Origin: Photobacterium marinum
GTDB lineage: Bacteria > Pseudomonadota > Gammaproteobacteria > Enterobacterales > Vibrionaceae
Direction of reading: 5' to 3'
Assembly (NCBI RefSeq): GCF_000331515.1
Contig: NZ_AMZO01000038.1
Coordinates: forward strand, 56,265-120,264
DNA: 64,000 nt
The position numbers were made by a program, and so were the translations under genes. The notes beneath the pieces were generated by a model. The model saw only the letters and a list, made by a program, of their open reading frames with translations. It ran no database searches and was not told where the DNA came from. Below, one piece after another: positions 53,959 to 63,491 of this stretch; position 1 is the first letter of the stretch; each line of letters opens with the position of its first letter.

Positions 53959-54597
53959 ATGAACGAAAAAGCAAGGACAGATTTAGGTCTACTTTTGACC
54001 GATCAAGAAAAGTTGCTTGATGTTTTGTCGCATAACGTTCAGTGTCTGGAACAGTTTCCGGATCTTCAGACTTACTTACTGAGAGAAAAACCCGAATCAA
54101 AAGCGTTTAATAAAGCATTGAAAGAAGATAAGTTTACGAAGGATGAGGTGCTCGATCTTATCTTTGAACGATTAGACTGGATCGGTTGGGAGATCAGGTT
54201 AGAACTTAACTGTGATTTTCTGCTAAATCGTGTCGCTTCTATTGTCGGGGATGATATAAGTAAGATTGATAAATTAGGCATTAAAGATTTCGGAGCCAAC
54301 AATTTATATAAACTCCTTAATATGGTTTCAGATGCGGTTCTAACCCATGAAGAAATTAAGCCTTCTTTTCCTTTCTTATCAGAAAAAGGGCATGCTAATC
54401 CATTGTTTTGGAAAAAAGCTGATATAGCTTACAGTGCATGGGTATCAGGTTATTCATCACACTGGAAATTAAATCAATACTTTAAGGACAAGTTTGATGT
54501 TGCTGTCCCACAAAGTGCTATTCGTTTTTTTAAGCAGTATGGAAACCCAATAGATTGGCTCGAATGGCGTGAATATGCCGATTATAAATCAGATTAA
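53959..54597 (+). CDS. Hypothetical protein, 212 residues
   Basis: A soluble, mainly helical protein with charged first half (DQEKLLDVLSHNVQCLEQF...EDKFTKDEVLDLIFERLDWIGWEIRLELN) and an aromatic-rich end (WVSGYSSHWKLNQYFKDKF, FFKQYGNPIDWLEWREY). GGGAG lies before ATG 53959, which I prefer to TTG 53947. No signal peptide or membrane segment. I do not recognise it. Its low G+C matches the accessory stretch. Confidence 0.6.
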   Translation: MNEKARTDLGLLLTDQEKLLDVLSHNVQCLEQFPDLQTYLLREKPESKAFNKALKEDKFTKDEVLDLIFERLDWIGWEIRLELNCDFLLNRVASIVGDDISKIDKLGIKDFGANNLYKLLNMVSDAVLTHEEIKPSFPFLSEKGHANPLFWKKADIAYSAWVSGYSSHWKLNQYFKDKFDVAVPQSAIRFFKQYGNPIDWLEWREYADYKSD

Positions 54598-54648
54598 TGA
54601 TTTTTTACCAATCTAGCTGTTTTGCGTTTCTTCTAACATGACCTATAA

Positions 54649-54672
54649 CAGAGGCTCTTTTCAGAGCCTCTG
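54649..54672. terminator. Hairpin between convergent genes
   Basis: CAGAGGCTC / GAGCCTCTG, a 9-bp stem with a TTTTCA loop; no strong T-run on either side. Confidence 0.6.
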
Positions 54673-54682
54673 TATATTCGTA

Positions 54683-55432
54683 TTAAAAAGAGTAAGAAAG
54701 ACCTACTTTAAATTCATTTTCATTGGCCAAATTCAGTCGGCCCATATCGCTCTTGAGGTGATCAGAGTTTTTGATTGTATATTGAGCATATGGAGTAAAA
54801 TCACCAATACTGTATGCGGCTTTGAATTCCCAATCGCCGTTATGTCCTTTAATTTCGTTGTCGCTATTTTTTTCGTCGAATCGATAGATGCGGCCAATAT
54901 ACTTAACTGACAGTTCAAGATCATCAACAATTTCATAACCAGTTCCCAACTCAAGCCGATGAGTATTTTGGCGGATATCTCCGGATGAATCTTTAAAGCC
55001 ACCAAAATCATAATCGGTAAATCCACCATGCTTCGCGGTTTCGAAGCGATATCTGAACATAACATTCCATCTCGAAGTGATTTCAAGATCTGTTTGTATA
55101 CCGAATTTCCATGTGTTACCTAAATCGAAAGGCTTTACGGAGTCTTTTACGTAACCGTCTGGATGAGTAAATTCGACTTGAGGGGTAATAGAAAAACCCG
55201 GCTTGATTTCAGCAGGGTAACCCACTTCGATATTGAGTTCTTTACCGAGGCCATCTCTAAATACACGCTCCAGGCTTGCATCAACGCCCCAAAAGCTTTG
55301 ATTCAACTTTAGAGAAGTTTCTTTACGATTAGAATGGCTGGCTTCAACAACCGTGTTAAAGTCATCGGCAGCAAAAGCACTACTTGCCACAGCAGAGATT
55401 AAAGTAGCAATCACGACTTTATTAATTTTCAT
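54683..55432 (-). CDS. KdgM-like oligosaccharide outer-membrane porin
   Basis: A 249-residue beta-barrel protein with signal peptide (ASSAFA|ADDF). It has repeated amphipathic strands (SFWGVDASLERVF, NTWKFGIQTDLEI, WNVMFRYRFE, HRLELGTGYEI) and a C-terminal Phe (KVGLSYSF), the outer-membrane insertion signal. Size and strand pattern fit the KdgM family of monomeric porins for acidic oligosaccharides such as oligogalacturonate or alginate fragments. The substrate is not set by sequence. Confidence 0.72.
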   Translation of the reverse strand: MKINKVVIATLISAVASSAFAADDFNTVVEASHSNRKETSLKLNQSFWGVDASLERVFRDGLGKELNIEVGYPAEIKPGFSITPQVEFTHPDGYVKDSVKPFDLGNTWKFGIQTDLEITSRWNVMFRYRFETAKHGGFTDYDFGGFKDSSGDIRQNTHRLELGTGYEIVDDLELSVKYIGRIYRFDEKNSDNEIKGHNGDWEFKAAYSIGDFTPYAQYTIKNSDHLKSDMGRLNLANENEFKVGLSYSF

Positions 55433-55745
55433 GTTTAACTCCAATAAATGAAGCGTTCCTTGCAATATTATCCGTATTGAATTACGCAGTCCTTAAGGCT
55501 CCTAAGGCTGTAAGAGCCTGTTTCTTTGTATAAAAAGGCATGCGTTCTGATGGATGTGCTTAGTGATGCACTCCAGAAGACGAGGGCATAGTATGAGGTG
55601 TGTTATTTCAGGTCGTTTCTAATGTGTTTGGAAGTCTTTGGAAATCATTAAAAATGATTTGATGGCATGATAAATTGGAGTATCAACAGTGAATAAAAAA
55701 ACAGCAAAAGCTGGTTTTTCTTGGAATATGTAGAACCGCTTATAG

Positions 55746-56005
55746 CTAGCGTTCAACAAGGTGTTTTTTAAAATACTCTGGGTTCAACTTTTTACCGGTT
55801 GCTCTAACGAGTAACTGAGCTGTAGAAACTGTCGATGCTTTTTCCAGATGTGCCAGTCTAAATAACCGTCCATAATTGTTGGTCATTACACTGTACGCAT
55901 TGTCCTGTAATGCATCCTTTAAAATATCAGCTTGAAGTTTTGCGCAGTAAATAATCAACAGGGTGAATGGTGTATGGAAAATGACCTAAATGCCTTCGCA
56001 TATAG
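55746..56005 (-). pseudogene. Decayed copy of the C-terminus of an M32 carboxypeptidase
   Basis: The frame 55746-55958 ends KASTVSTAQLLVRATGKKLN and PEYFKKHLVER. The intact carboxypeptidase at 58314-59798 ends KASTVSTDQLLIEATGEKLN and PEYFKQHLIDRYLK. Upstream, in another frame, GHFPYTI matches GYFPSYTI of the intact gene, so the copy has at least one frameshift and is cut off before the active site. Same strand as the intact gene, 2.3 kb away. No start codon or ribosome site supports expression. Confidence 0.8.
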
Positions 56006-56165
56006 TATTCTCAGTACCAGTAATTCCATCTGGGCATAATCTGTATCAATACATTTCATGACAGAAATAATTTTATATATCTTTTAAACTCCCGCAATAA
56101 TTATACGGTGTTCACTAATGGCGCACCCTCCTTGCATCACAATATTATTCCGGTTGAGTTGAATC

Positions 56166-57890
56166 ATGACAAAAAAACTGTTGTTACCTTTATGTATTGC
56201 TGTTGGGCTCTCGGCATGTGGCGGGGGCGGAAGCTCTACTTCTTCATCGCCAGCAGTTCAGGATAAAGGGAATTATCTTGCAGTTACTCCTACGATAAAG
56301 CAGGGGGTTGGCGTGACTCTTGATTGGAACCAGGTTCGTGGTGCCGATTACTATAAATTGTTGCGTTATCGAGGAACCAGTTTACGTTTGACCAGTGAAG
56401 AAGTGGCTTCGCACCTTACAGGAACTTCGATGAAGTTGGATCTTGACCTGGTCGATATGGATGCTGCGACGGCTGATTATGAGCTGCTTGCATGTGATCG
56501 CTCTAATTATTGTTTTGTTCAGTCGGCAAAATTCCGTCTGAAAAATCTGGAGCAAACTGTTGGCCGGGTAAAAACTCACATTAGTCGTTATGACTCGGAC
56601 AATGTACGGTTTGGTAAAGCTGTTGCATGGCAGCAAGATTACCTAGTTATCAATACCGTTGATGATTCTAAAGGGATTGCTGAGATTTATTCTGCTCAAG
56701 CAGATGGTCAATACCAAGTAGATAAAAGCTTATGGCAGAAAACATATCTAAGAACAGCTGATGCTCATACAACACGAGCCAATCAAATTGTGACAGCAGG
56801 TAGAAGCTTTGATGATTTCTTCCTTGCTGCAGCAACGGAACCGACTGAGTCTGGAAAAACTGAGGCTTTTGTTCATATGGCGAAAGCCATGGATATACAG
56901 AATAATGGTCAGACAGAGCGTTGGCTTCAGGGCCATACCGCACCACGTGGACCTGTAGCTGACAGCTATGGTGCAGCGTTAGCCAGTTCTGGCGAGGATG
57001 GGGGCATGATTGTAATGGGCCACCCGACAAAAAACACCAGTGGCGAAGTTTCGTTTTACAACTTTAAAGCTCTGCACTTCCCGGCCGCGCCAGATAACGC
57101 GATGAAGACGATCCCGGCTCCTAGTCAGTTTACGATCAAACGCCCTGACGGTTTGGCAGTGGATGCACAATTTGGTGCCAGTGTTGCCATCGCTAAGGAT
57201 GAAGTGATGGTTATTGGTGCGCCGATGGACTCGTTACTAAAGGGGACTGCGAGTGAGATTGCCCATGGTGGCGCAGTTTATGTGTATCGTAAGGCGCTAT
57301 CCCCAAGGAACTATAATGAAATGTGGCAGCTTGAGGCAACACTGAGCTTGCCAGATGGTTACACAAAGGAGAACAGCGGTTTTGGTAGCTCTGTAGTGAT
57401 TAATAAGCAAGCGAACCTGATTTTGGTGGGCGCACCGGGCATAGACCGCGTACTGACTTATAAATATGATGAGCAGCGAGGCTTTTGGTCCAAAATTGAT
57501 GACATTTCTCCGGTAAAAGCATCCGCGGGACAAAAATTCGGCAGCCAGTTGGCGCTCAGTGATAAAGGTTTTCTTGCTGTTTCGGCTCCGTTAGCACCAT
57601 GGCGCGGCTTTGGTTTCCATACCAGTGCAGATACTTTGGAGCGAGGTGGCGATCTTGATGGTGCTGTCTATATTTACCGTTTGAACAATTACGGTAATCG
57701 AGATTATGTTTCGGAAGGTGCAATCACTGGTGATAGTGTTTCTGGTGTGAAGGAAGAATTTGGTGCTTCATTGAAATTCAAACCTGGCACGAATACTTTG
57801 GCGGTAGGTGCGCCAGGCCATCCGTCAGATCCTGAACTGGACTGGAGTGACCGTTCATGGCCTAAGGCTGGCGCAGTTTATATTTTTTGA
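56166..57890 (+). CDS. FG-GAP repeat lipoprotein
   Basis: A 574-residue lipoprotein (lipobox GLSAC, Cys18, then a Gly/Ser linker). The N-terminal part looks like a fibronectin-type domain (VTLDWNQVRGADYYKLLRYRG). The rest holds several FG-GAP beta-propeller-like repeats, each with FGxSVAI... and a GAP or GHP turn: QFGASVAIAKDEVMVIGAP, SGFGSSVVINKQANLILVGAP, QKFGSQLALSDKGFLAVSAP, EEFGASLKFKPGTNTLAVGAP. Such propellers bind ligands or partner proteins at the surface. Function unknown. Confidence 0.8.
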   Translation: MTKKLLLPLCIAVGLSACGGGGSSTSSSPAVQDKGNYLAVTPTIKQGVGVTLDWNQVRGADYYKLLRYRGTSLRLTSEEVASHLTGTSMKLDLDLVDMDAATADYELLACDRSNYCFVQSAKFRLKNLEQTVGRVKTHISRYDSDNVRFGKAVAWQQDYLVINTVDDSKGIAEIYSAQADGQYQVDKSLWQKTYLRTADAHTTRANQIVTAGRSFDDFFLAAATEPTESGKTEAFVHMAKAMDIQNNGQTERWLQGHTAPRGPVADSYGAALASSGEDGGMIVMGHPTKNTSGEVSFYNFKALHFPAAPDNAMKTIPAPSQFTIKRPDGLAVDAQFGASVAIAKDEVMVIGAPMDSLLKGTASEIAHGGAVYVYRKALSPRNYNEMWQLEATLSLPDGYTKENSGFGSSVVINKQANLILVGAPGIDRVLTYKYDEQRGFWSKIDDISPVKASAGQKFGSQLALSDKGFLAVSAPLAPWRGFGFHTSADTLERGGDLDGAVYIYRLNNYGNRDYVSEGAITGDSVSGVKEEFGASLKFKPGTNTLAVGAPGHPSDPELDWSDRSWPKAGAVYIF

Positions 57891-57928
57891 TCTAGCGACA
57901 GTTATGTTGATTCTTACTTAAGAGCAGT

Positions 57929-57959
57929 AAAAACCGGTAGGCACTTGCCGGTTTTTTTA
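57929..57959 (+). terminator. Terminator of the FG-GAP gene
   Basis: AAACCGG...CCGGTTT stem (extended with one mismatch) followed by a run of seven T. Confidence 0.88.
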
Positions 57960-58313
57960 TGCCTTTCGCATTGTTGTATTCGATGTTACGACCAATCTAA
58001 TTGAACAGTCCTTGTTCCCTAATTATTACCTCACCTTCTGTTAGCTCGATAAACCATTCAAGCTGCAAGTAAGCAAAAGTGGAGGCAGACTATGTGTCTG
58101 GAAAGTTAAAGAACAATCACCGGAACGACTATGTTAGATCATAAGCTCTACATATATTTGTCCCAAAGTGTGCAAGTGAAGGGTAATGTAAGGCTTCTAG
58201 CAATTCAGTGTTAGTCCCATAAAATCAGTATATTAATACTAAATAAGTGATTGAAGACAGGATGAAGAACAGAGGAGGAAGCAAGGCTGAAACTAATCGG
58301 CCTTGCGTTGTGT
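57960..58313. other. Intergenic region
   Basis: About 350 bases with no supported gene. A CAAGGC / GCCTTG hairpin (about 58283-58306) just after the convergent carboxypeptidase stop may act as its terminator. Confidence 0.4.
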
Positions 58314-59798
58314 TTATTTCAGATAGCGATCGATAAGGTGCTGCTTGAAGTACTCTGGGTTTAACTTTTCTCCGGTTGCTTCAATGAGCAACTGATCTGT
58401 AGAAACTGTTGATGCTTTTTTCCAGATGTGTCGATCTAGCCAGTTGAAAATCGGTGACAGGTTGCGGGCATGGATCAGGTTTTCGATATTCATTTCCCGG
58501 CGCATTGCTGCCATAAACTGCGCTGCGTACATGGCACCTATTGTATAAGACGGAAAATATCCGAAACTTCCATCAGTCCAGTGGATGTCCTGCATACAGC
58601 CATCGGTATGGTTGCATCGTGTTGTCAGGCCAAGGTATTCAGTCATTTTTTTGTCCCAGAGTTCCGGGATGTCTTCAACCTCGATATGACCTTCAACTAA
58701 ATCACGCTCGATTTCGTACCGTAGAATGATATGGGCAGGGTATGTCACCTCGTCGGCATCAACGCGAATATAATCAGGTGTTACGCGAGTATTAAATAAT
58801 GCCAGGTTTTCACTGGTTAGTGCTGCATCGTCACGACGGCTGAATGCATCACTCGCCAGTGGAGCCAAGATATCGAGAAAAGCTTTGCTGCGTGAAAGCT
58901 GCATTTCAAAGAACAGGCTCTGTGATTCATGAATACCCATTGATCGCGCTTCGCCTGCTGGTAGGCCACGCCACTTGGCTGGCAGACCTTGTTCATAACG
59001 TGCATGGCCAGTTTCGTGGATTACGCCTAACAATGCAGACGTGAAATCTGCTTCATCATATCTGGTTGTTATCCGGACGTCAGTCGATACGCCACCGCAA
59101 AATGGATGTATACTTACATCCAGTCGACCGTGGTTAAAATCAAAGCCGAGTTTACTCATCACTTCAAGGCTTAGTGATTTTTGCTGTTCAATCGGGAACG
59201 GGCCAACCGGGGTGATCACGTCTTCAGTTGCTTGCTTTTCCTGAACCTGTCGGATCAGACTTGGTAGCCAGGACTTTACATCATTAAAAATTCTGTCGAG
59301 TTGCTTGGTGGTCATGCCCGGCTCATAGATATCCAGTAGGGCGTCATATCGACTCAAGCCAGTTGCTTCTGCTCGAATTTGTGCCTCGTGCCGAGACAGT
59401 TCAACCACTTCTTTTAAATTCTTGCTGAATGAGTGCCAGTCATTTTCATGGCGTTGGCTGCGCCATGCATGTTCACATTTAGAGCCAGCCAGCGATTGTG
59501 ATTCAACCAGTTCGGCAGGTAGCAGGGTGTTCATCTGCCATTCTCGCTTCATTTCTTTCAGGCTGACGCGCTGTTCGTTATCGAGTTGCTCTGCTTCTGC
59601 TTTTTCGAACCATTCTTTGAGGTGGGGAGCTGTTGCCAGTTCATGTTGCATCACTGCCAGTTCAGCTAATGCTTCAGAACGAGCCTCGTTACCGCCTTCT
59701 GGCATCATTGATGCCTGGTCCCAACTGCAGATCGCGTTGAGGTGTGAAAGTTTAGAAAGCTTTCTATGATGTTGTGCTAGTTTTTTGTAGAAATTCAT
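58314..59798 (-). CDS. M32-family metallocarboxypeptidase (Taq type)
   Basis: A 494-residue cytoplasmic zinc carboxypeptidase with broad specificity for C-terminal residues. The zinc site HETGH is at 261-265. Family blocks DVRITTRYDEADF, GIHESQSLFFE, RVDADEVTYPAHIILRYEIE and GYFPSYTIGAMYAAQF are present, and the length is normal (about 490-500). A decayed copy of its 3' end lies at 55746-56005. Confidence 0.92.
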   Translation of the reverse strand: MNFYKKLAQHHRKLSKLSHLNAICSWDQASMMPEGGNEARSEALAELAVMQHELATAPHLKEWFEKAEAEQLDNEQRVSLKEMKREWQMNTLLPAELVESQSLAGSKCEHAWRSQRHENDWHSFSKNLKEVVELSRHEAQIRAEATGLSRYDALLDIYEPGMTTKQLDRIFNDVKSWLPSLIRQVQEKQATEDVITPVGPFPIEQQKSLSLEVMSKLGFDFNHGRLDVSIHPFCGGVSTDVRITTRYDEADFTSALLGVIHETGHARYEQGLPAKWRGLPAGEARSMGIHESQSLFFEMQLSRSKAFLDILAPLASDAFSRRDDAALTSENLALFNTRVTPDYIRVDADEVTYPAHIILRYEIERDLVEGHIEVEDIPELWDKKMTEYLGLTTRCNHTDGCMQDIHWTDGSFGYFPSYTIGAMYAAQFMAAMRREMNIENLIHARNLSPIFNWLDRHIWKKASTVSTDQLLIEATGEKLNPEYFKQHLIDRYLK

Positions 59799-60255
59799 TA
59801 CCTATCCTCATGCTAACGGACCCCTGGTAGTTATATTCACTGTGTAATTCCTTCGGATAGCATAAAAGGTTTCACTCCATTAACAAATACATGTGACATA
59901 AAAAGACAATTTCACTTGAAAATTCCAGTGTTTAAGTTTTTTACAGCCAAATATATTCGAGAGATAACAATACGCAAATAATTACAAATGTGCTCAATAT
60001 GCAAAAGCGTGATAACAAACCTTGAGATGAGTTGCAAAACAGCTGAAAAGTCGAGAGATTTCTGGAAAAAGGCTATATCCATGATAGTGTCTTTAAATAT
60101 GGCGAAGTGGCTGTGAAATGTTTGGATTCAGCAGGCAACTACGGCGATTTTTGTAACGAAATTTGCATTATCGTAAGACTTCATTAAGGCCACAAGCATA
60201 AGAAAAACTCTTCGTTATACTGCTGGTTCCATCAAAGAGGGCTGGTTACATCATT
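59799..60255. other. Divergent intergenic region carboxypeptidase / dacA
   Basis: About 450 A+T-rich bases, no supported gene. TATACT near 60215 is the likely -10 of dacA. No other signal seen. Confidence 0.45.
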
Positions 60256-61425
60256 ATGCAAAAGAGTTCTGCTTTACGTGCTTTATTGGCAGGAGCTGCC
60301 TTGTTTTCTTTATCAGCTTTTGCCGCTCCAACTATTATTCCAGATCCGCCTGTTCTCGGTGCCAAAGGCTATGTCCTTATGGATTATCATACTGGTCATA
60401 TTCTGGTTGAGAAAAATGCCCATCAAAGACTTAATCCCGCAAGCCTGACAAAGCTGATGACCAGTTATGTTGCCGGTCAAGAGATGAAGAGCGGCAATAT
60501 TAGCGAAGATGATGTTGTGGTGATTAGCCGTAATGCCTGGGCTAGGAATTTTCCTGATTCGTCCAAAATGTTTATTGAGGTTAATACCGAAGTAAACATG
60601 ATGGATTTGTATCGAGGCTTGATTGTTCAGTCGGGAAATGATGCCAGCGTGGCAATTGCTGAACACGTAGCTGGCTCAGAGTCAGCTTTTGTCAGCCTGA
60701 TGAACTCGTGGGCGAAAAAACTCGACATGAAAGACAGTTCGTTTGCTAATGCACATGGGCTGGATAATAACTCTCTCTATTCAACGCCTTATGATATTGC
60801 TCTATTAGGTAAGGCTCTGATAAGGGATTTACCGGATATTTATTCTTTATATAAAGAGCGCTCCTTTACGTATAACAATATCACCCAACGAAATCGAAAC
60901 GGTTTGCTGGCAGATAGGAGCTTAAACGTTGACGGCATGAAAACCGGTTATACCAGCGGTGCCGGATATAGCTTAGCTAGTTCAGCAACACAAGGAGACA
61001 TGCGATTAATTTCGGTTGTAATGGGAGCCTCCAGTACAAAAAGTAGGGAATCTGAAAGTAAACAACTGCTAAACTATGGTTTCCGTTTCTATCAGACAGT
61101 GTCTCCACATCAAAAAGGTGAAGAAGTACTGGAAGAGCGTATATGGATGGGTAATACAGACAGTATCGCGCTAGGTACACAAGACGCCTCTTATGTGACA
61201 TTGTCACGCAATGATGTAAAGAAAATGACGGCTAGCGTTGAACTTGAGAGTGAGCTGATGGCGCCTGTAAGTCAGGGGGATGTCGTCGGTAAGATCATAT
61301 ATCAGGTTGATGGCAATGAGATTGCCAGCGTTCCTTTAGTTGCATTGGAAAACGTGCAGGAAGGGGGAGTTTTCAGCAGATTGATAGATTACATTAAGCT
61401 GTTCTTCATCGGTTTATTTAAGTAA
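60256..61425 (+). CDS. dacA: D-alanyl-D-alanine carboxypeptidase (PBP5)
   Basis: The enzyme trims the last D-Ala from peptidoglycan pentapeptides. The 389 residues hold a signal peptide (to AFAA|P) and the penicillin-binding motifs SLTK (63-66), SGN (126-128) and KTG (MKTGYTSGAGY). A C-terminal beta domain and an amphipathic membrane anchor (LIDYIKLFFIGLFK) follow. Length and anchor match PBP5/6. Terminator follows. Confidence 0.94.
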   Translation: MQKSSALRALLAGAALFSLSAFAAPTIIPDPPVLGAKGYVLMDYHTGHILVEKNAHQRLNPASLTKLMTSYVAGQEMKSGNISEDDVVVISRNAWARNFPDSSKMFIEVNTEVNMMDLYRGLIVQSGNDASVAIAEHVAGSESAFVSLMNSWAKKLDMKDSSFANAHGLDNNSLYSTPYDIALLGKALIRDLPDIYSLYKERSFTYNNITQRNRNGLLADRSLNVDGMKTGYTSGAGYSLASSATQGDMRLISVVMGASSTKSRESESKQLLNYGFRFYQTVSPHQKGEEVLEERIWMGNTDSIALGTQDASYVTLSRNDVKKMTASVELESELMAPVSQGDVVGKIIYQVDGNEIASVPLVALENVQEGGVFSRLIDYIKLFFIGLFK

Positions 61426-61441
61426 ATCATAATCAAATAAG

Positions 61442-61467
61442 AAAGAGCCGCATGATACGGCTTTTTC
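61442..61467 (+). terminator. Terminator of dacA
   Basis: AGCCG / CGGCT stem with A-tract before and TTTTT after. Confidence 0.75.
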
Positions 61468-61535
61468 TATTGTTGTGAACTATTAGTAGCGGAAAAACAG
61501 TCAGAACACGGTAAGTATTGGCCCAATACATCGCA

Positions 61536-62027
61536 TTATTTAATGGTTACTTTTTCTATCATGATGGCTTCACAAGGTACGTCATCATGACCGAATTTAG
61601 ACGTTGTTTTCACTTTAGCAATGGCATTCACAACATCCATTCCAGCAATGACTTTACCAAAAACGGCATAGCCCCAGCCCATGTTGGTAGTTGCGGTATG
61701 ATCAAGGAAGTCATTATCATCTAAGTTAATGAAAAATTGCGCCGTTGCTGAATGAGGGGCATCAGTCCGCGCCATTGCGATTGTGCCGACTACGTTTTTC
61801 AGCCCACGATTGGCTTCATTGACAATAGGTGCTCGTGTCGGCTTTTCTTCCATGTCTGCGGTATGACCACCGCCTTGAATCATAAAGCCGTTGATAACGC
61901 GGTGGAAAATAGTTCCTTCATAGAAACCTTCCTGACAATACGTCAAGAAATTTTTAGAGCTGACAGGTGCTTTATCCTTGTTCAGTTCGATCTCGATATC
62001 GCCCAAGTTAGTGGTGAAAATAATCAT
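61536..62027 (-). CDS. ppiB: Cytoplasmic cyclophilin-type peptidyl-prolyl isomerase
   Basis: The 163-residue single-domain cyclophilin has FHRVINGFMIQGGG (catalytic Arg), ANRGLKNVVGTIAMART, SATAQFFINLDDNDFLD and GWGYAVFGKVIAGMDVV. It begins MIIFTTNLGDIEIELN without a signal peptide; ATG 62027 matches the usual PpiB start, so the longer frame to 62081 is rejected. It speeds proline isomerisation in the cytoplasm. Confidence 0.92.
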   Translation of the reverse strand: MIIFTTNLGDIEIELNKDKAPVSSKNFLTYCQEGFYEGTIFHRVINGFMIQGGGHTADMEEKPTRAPIVNEANRGLKNVVGTIAMARTDAPHSATAQFFINLDDNDFLDHTATTNMGWGYAVFGKVIAGMDVVNAIAKVKTTSKFGHDDVPCEAIMIEKVTIK

Positions 62028-62104
62028 CTGTTTTGTCACTTTATTGGTATGTGAAGCAGGAAATAAATCAGTTGTATACAACGGCCATCATTTACATTCA
62101 AATT

Positions 62105-62132
62105 AAAAAGAGCCGCATTGTGCGGCTCTTTT
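62105..62132 (-). terminator. Terminator between ttcA and ppiB
   Basis: AAAAAGAGCCGCA / TGCGGCTCTTTT stem with a TTG loop; ends ttcA on the minus strand. Confidence 0.92.
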
Positions 62133-62150
62133 ACGTTTCAGATGAGATGC

Positions 62151-63080
62151 TTAGTTTACCTGCACAACGTTAAGTTGTTCGCCTGGATCAAACTCTGCAA
62201 CATCTTCAGAAGAAACTGGTGCAGTAGGGATCTCTTGCTTATCAAATGCGATGTCACCGCCATCGATAGCGCCTGAATCTTTGTTGATGCTCTTAAAGTC
62301 GAATAGATCGAAGTCAGCAAGGTGAGACGGAACGACGTTTTGCATTGCAGTAAACATTGTTTCGATACGACCCGGGTAACGCTTATCCCATTCACGCAGC
62401 ATTTCTTTGATAACCTGACGCTGAAGGTTAGGCTGAGAGCCACACAGGTTACATGGGATGATAGGGAAGTTTTTCATCTCGCTGAAGCGTTCAATATCTT
62501 TCTCACGGCAGTATGCCAGAGGACGGATAACAACATGCTCGCCGTTATCAGAAACCAGCTTAGGTGGCATGCCTTTCATTTTGCCGCCGTAGAACATGTT
62601 CAGGAACAGTGTTTCCAGCATGTCGTCACGGTGGTGACCAAGCGCGATTTTAGTTGCGCCGATTTCTTTCGCAGTACGATACAGAATACCGCGACGAAGG
62701 CGAGAACACAGCGAACAGGTTGTTTTACCTTCAGGGATTTTCTCTTTAACGATAGAGTAAGTATCTTCGTTAACGATTTTGTACTCGATACCCAGAGACT
62801 CAAGGTACTCAGGAAGCACGTGCTCAGGGAAACCTGGCTGCTTCTGGTCAAGGTTTACAGCAATCAGCTCAAAGTTAACAGGCGCACTGCGCTGCAAGCT
62901 GCACAGAATCTCCAGCATGGTGTAGCTATCTTTACCGCCTGACAGGCAAACCATGATACGGTCGCCATCTTCGATCATGTTGAAATCGGCAATGGCGTTA
63001 CCTACGTTCCGGCGTAGTTTTTTCTGCAGCTTATTAAAGTTGTATTGCTGAGCCTTGGTTAGCTCTTGAGTTTCGCTCAT
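62151..63080 (-). CDS. ttcA: tRNA 2-thiocytidine biosynthesis protein TtcA
   Basis: TtcA thiolates cytidine 32 of some tRNAs using ATP and an iron-sulfur cluster. The 309 residues carry the PP-loop SGGKDS (47-52) and two CxxC pairs: Cys122/Cys125 (TCSLCSR) and Cys210/Cys213 (PCNLCGS). These give the cluster ligands of the family. It is followed by a terminator. Confidence 0.95.
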   Translation of the reverse strand: MSETQELTKAQQYNFNKLQKKLRRNVGNAIADFNMIEDGDRIMVCLSGGKDSYTMLEILCSLQRSAPVNFELIAVNLDQKQPGFPEHVLPEYLESLGIEYKIVNEDTYSIVKEKIPEGKTTCSLCSRLRRGILYRTAKEIGATKIALGHHRDDMLETLFLNMFYGGKMKGMPPKLVSDNGEHVVIRPLAYCREKDIERFSEMKNFPIIPCNLCGSQPNLQRQVIKEMLREWDKRYPGRIETMFTAMQNVVPSHLADFDLFDFKSINKDSGAIDGGDIAFDKQEIPTAPVSSEDVAEFDPGEQLNVVQVN

Positions 63081-63424
63081 TCTCTGTCTCTCTTTGAAAA
63101 ATGGGATACGACTACGTTGGTTGATACGGGTCTTTGAAATACACCGTTTTTTCTACTCTTGCAGTCCCATTTGTTCAGGAAAAGTTGTTGCTTCCTCTGT
63201 CGGTGTGCCCGGCAGAAAGTTCGTGGCGTGTAATGATACGGATTCAAGCCGCAGATACTAGTACCTTTTTAGATAAACTTGTCGGTTTTAGTGAAAAAGC
63301 AGGCGGAGCTTTGATTTGAGTATAAATTAGTGTGGGAAATAAGCATGATCACCGTCTTTTCTTTGTGTGATGTTTTACAATGAAGTTCACAAGTTAATAA
63401 AAAGCACTAAAGTACTTCTGGCTC
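63081..63424. other. Divergent intergenic region ttcA / lipoprotein gene
   Basis: About 340 bases without a supported gene. A 61-codon open frame (63134-63319) lacks a ribosome site and is not called. Confidence 0.4.
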
Positions 63425-63454
63425 TTCAAATGAACACTGTTTATCAGCTATAAT
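63425..63454 (+). promoter_or_regulatory. Sigma-70-type promoter of the lipoprotein gene
   Basis: TTCAAA (63425-63430) and TATAAT (63449-63454) with an 18-base spacer, 38 bases before the ATG. Confidence 0.55.
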
Positions 63455-63491
63455 TCAAAGGTTTATTATTCGTATTAGATAAGGGTATAAC

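Noticed and set aside
63134..63319. A 61-codon frame upstream of the lipoprotein gene
   Set aside because: No Shine-Dalgarno, overlaps the ttcA promoter region, no recognisable features.
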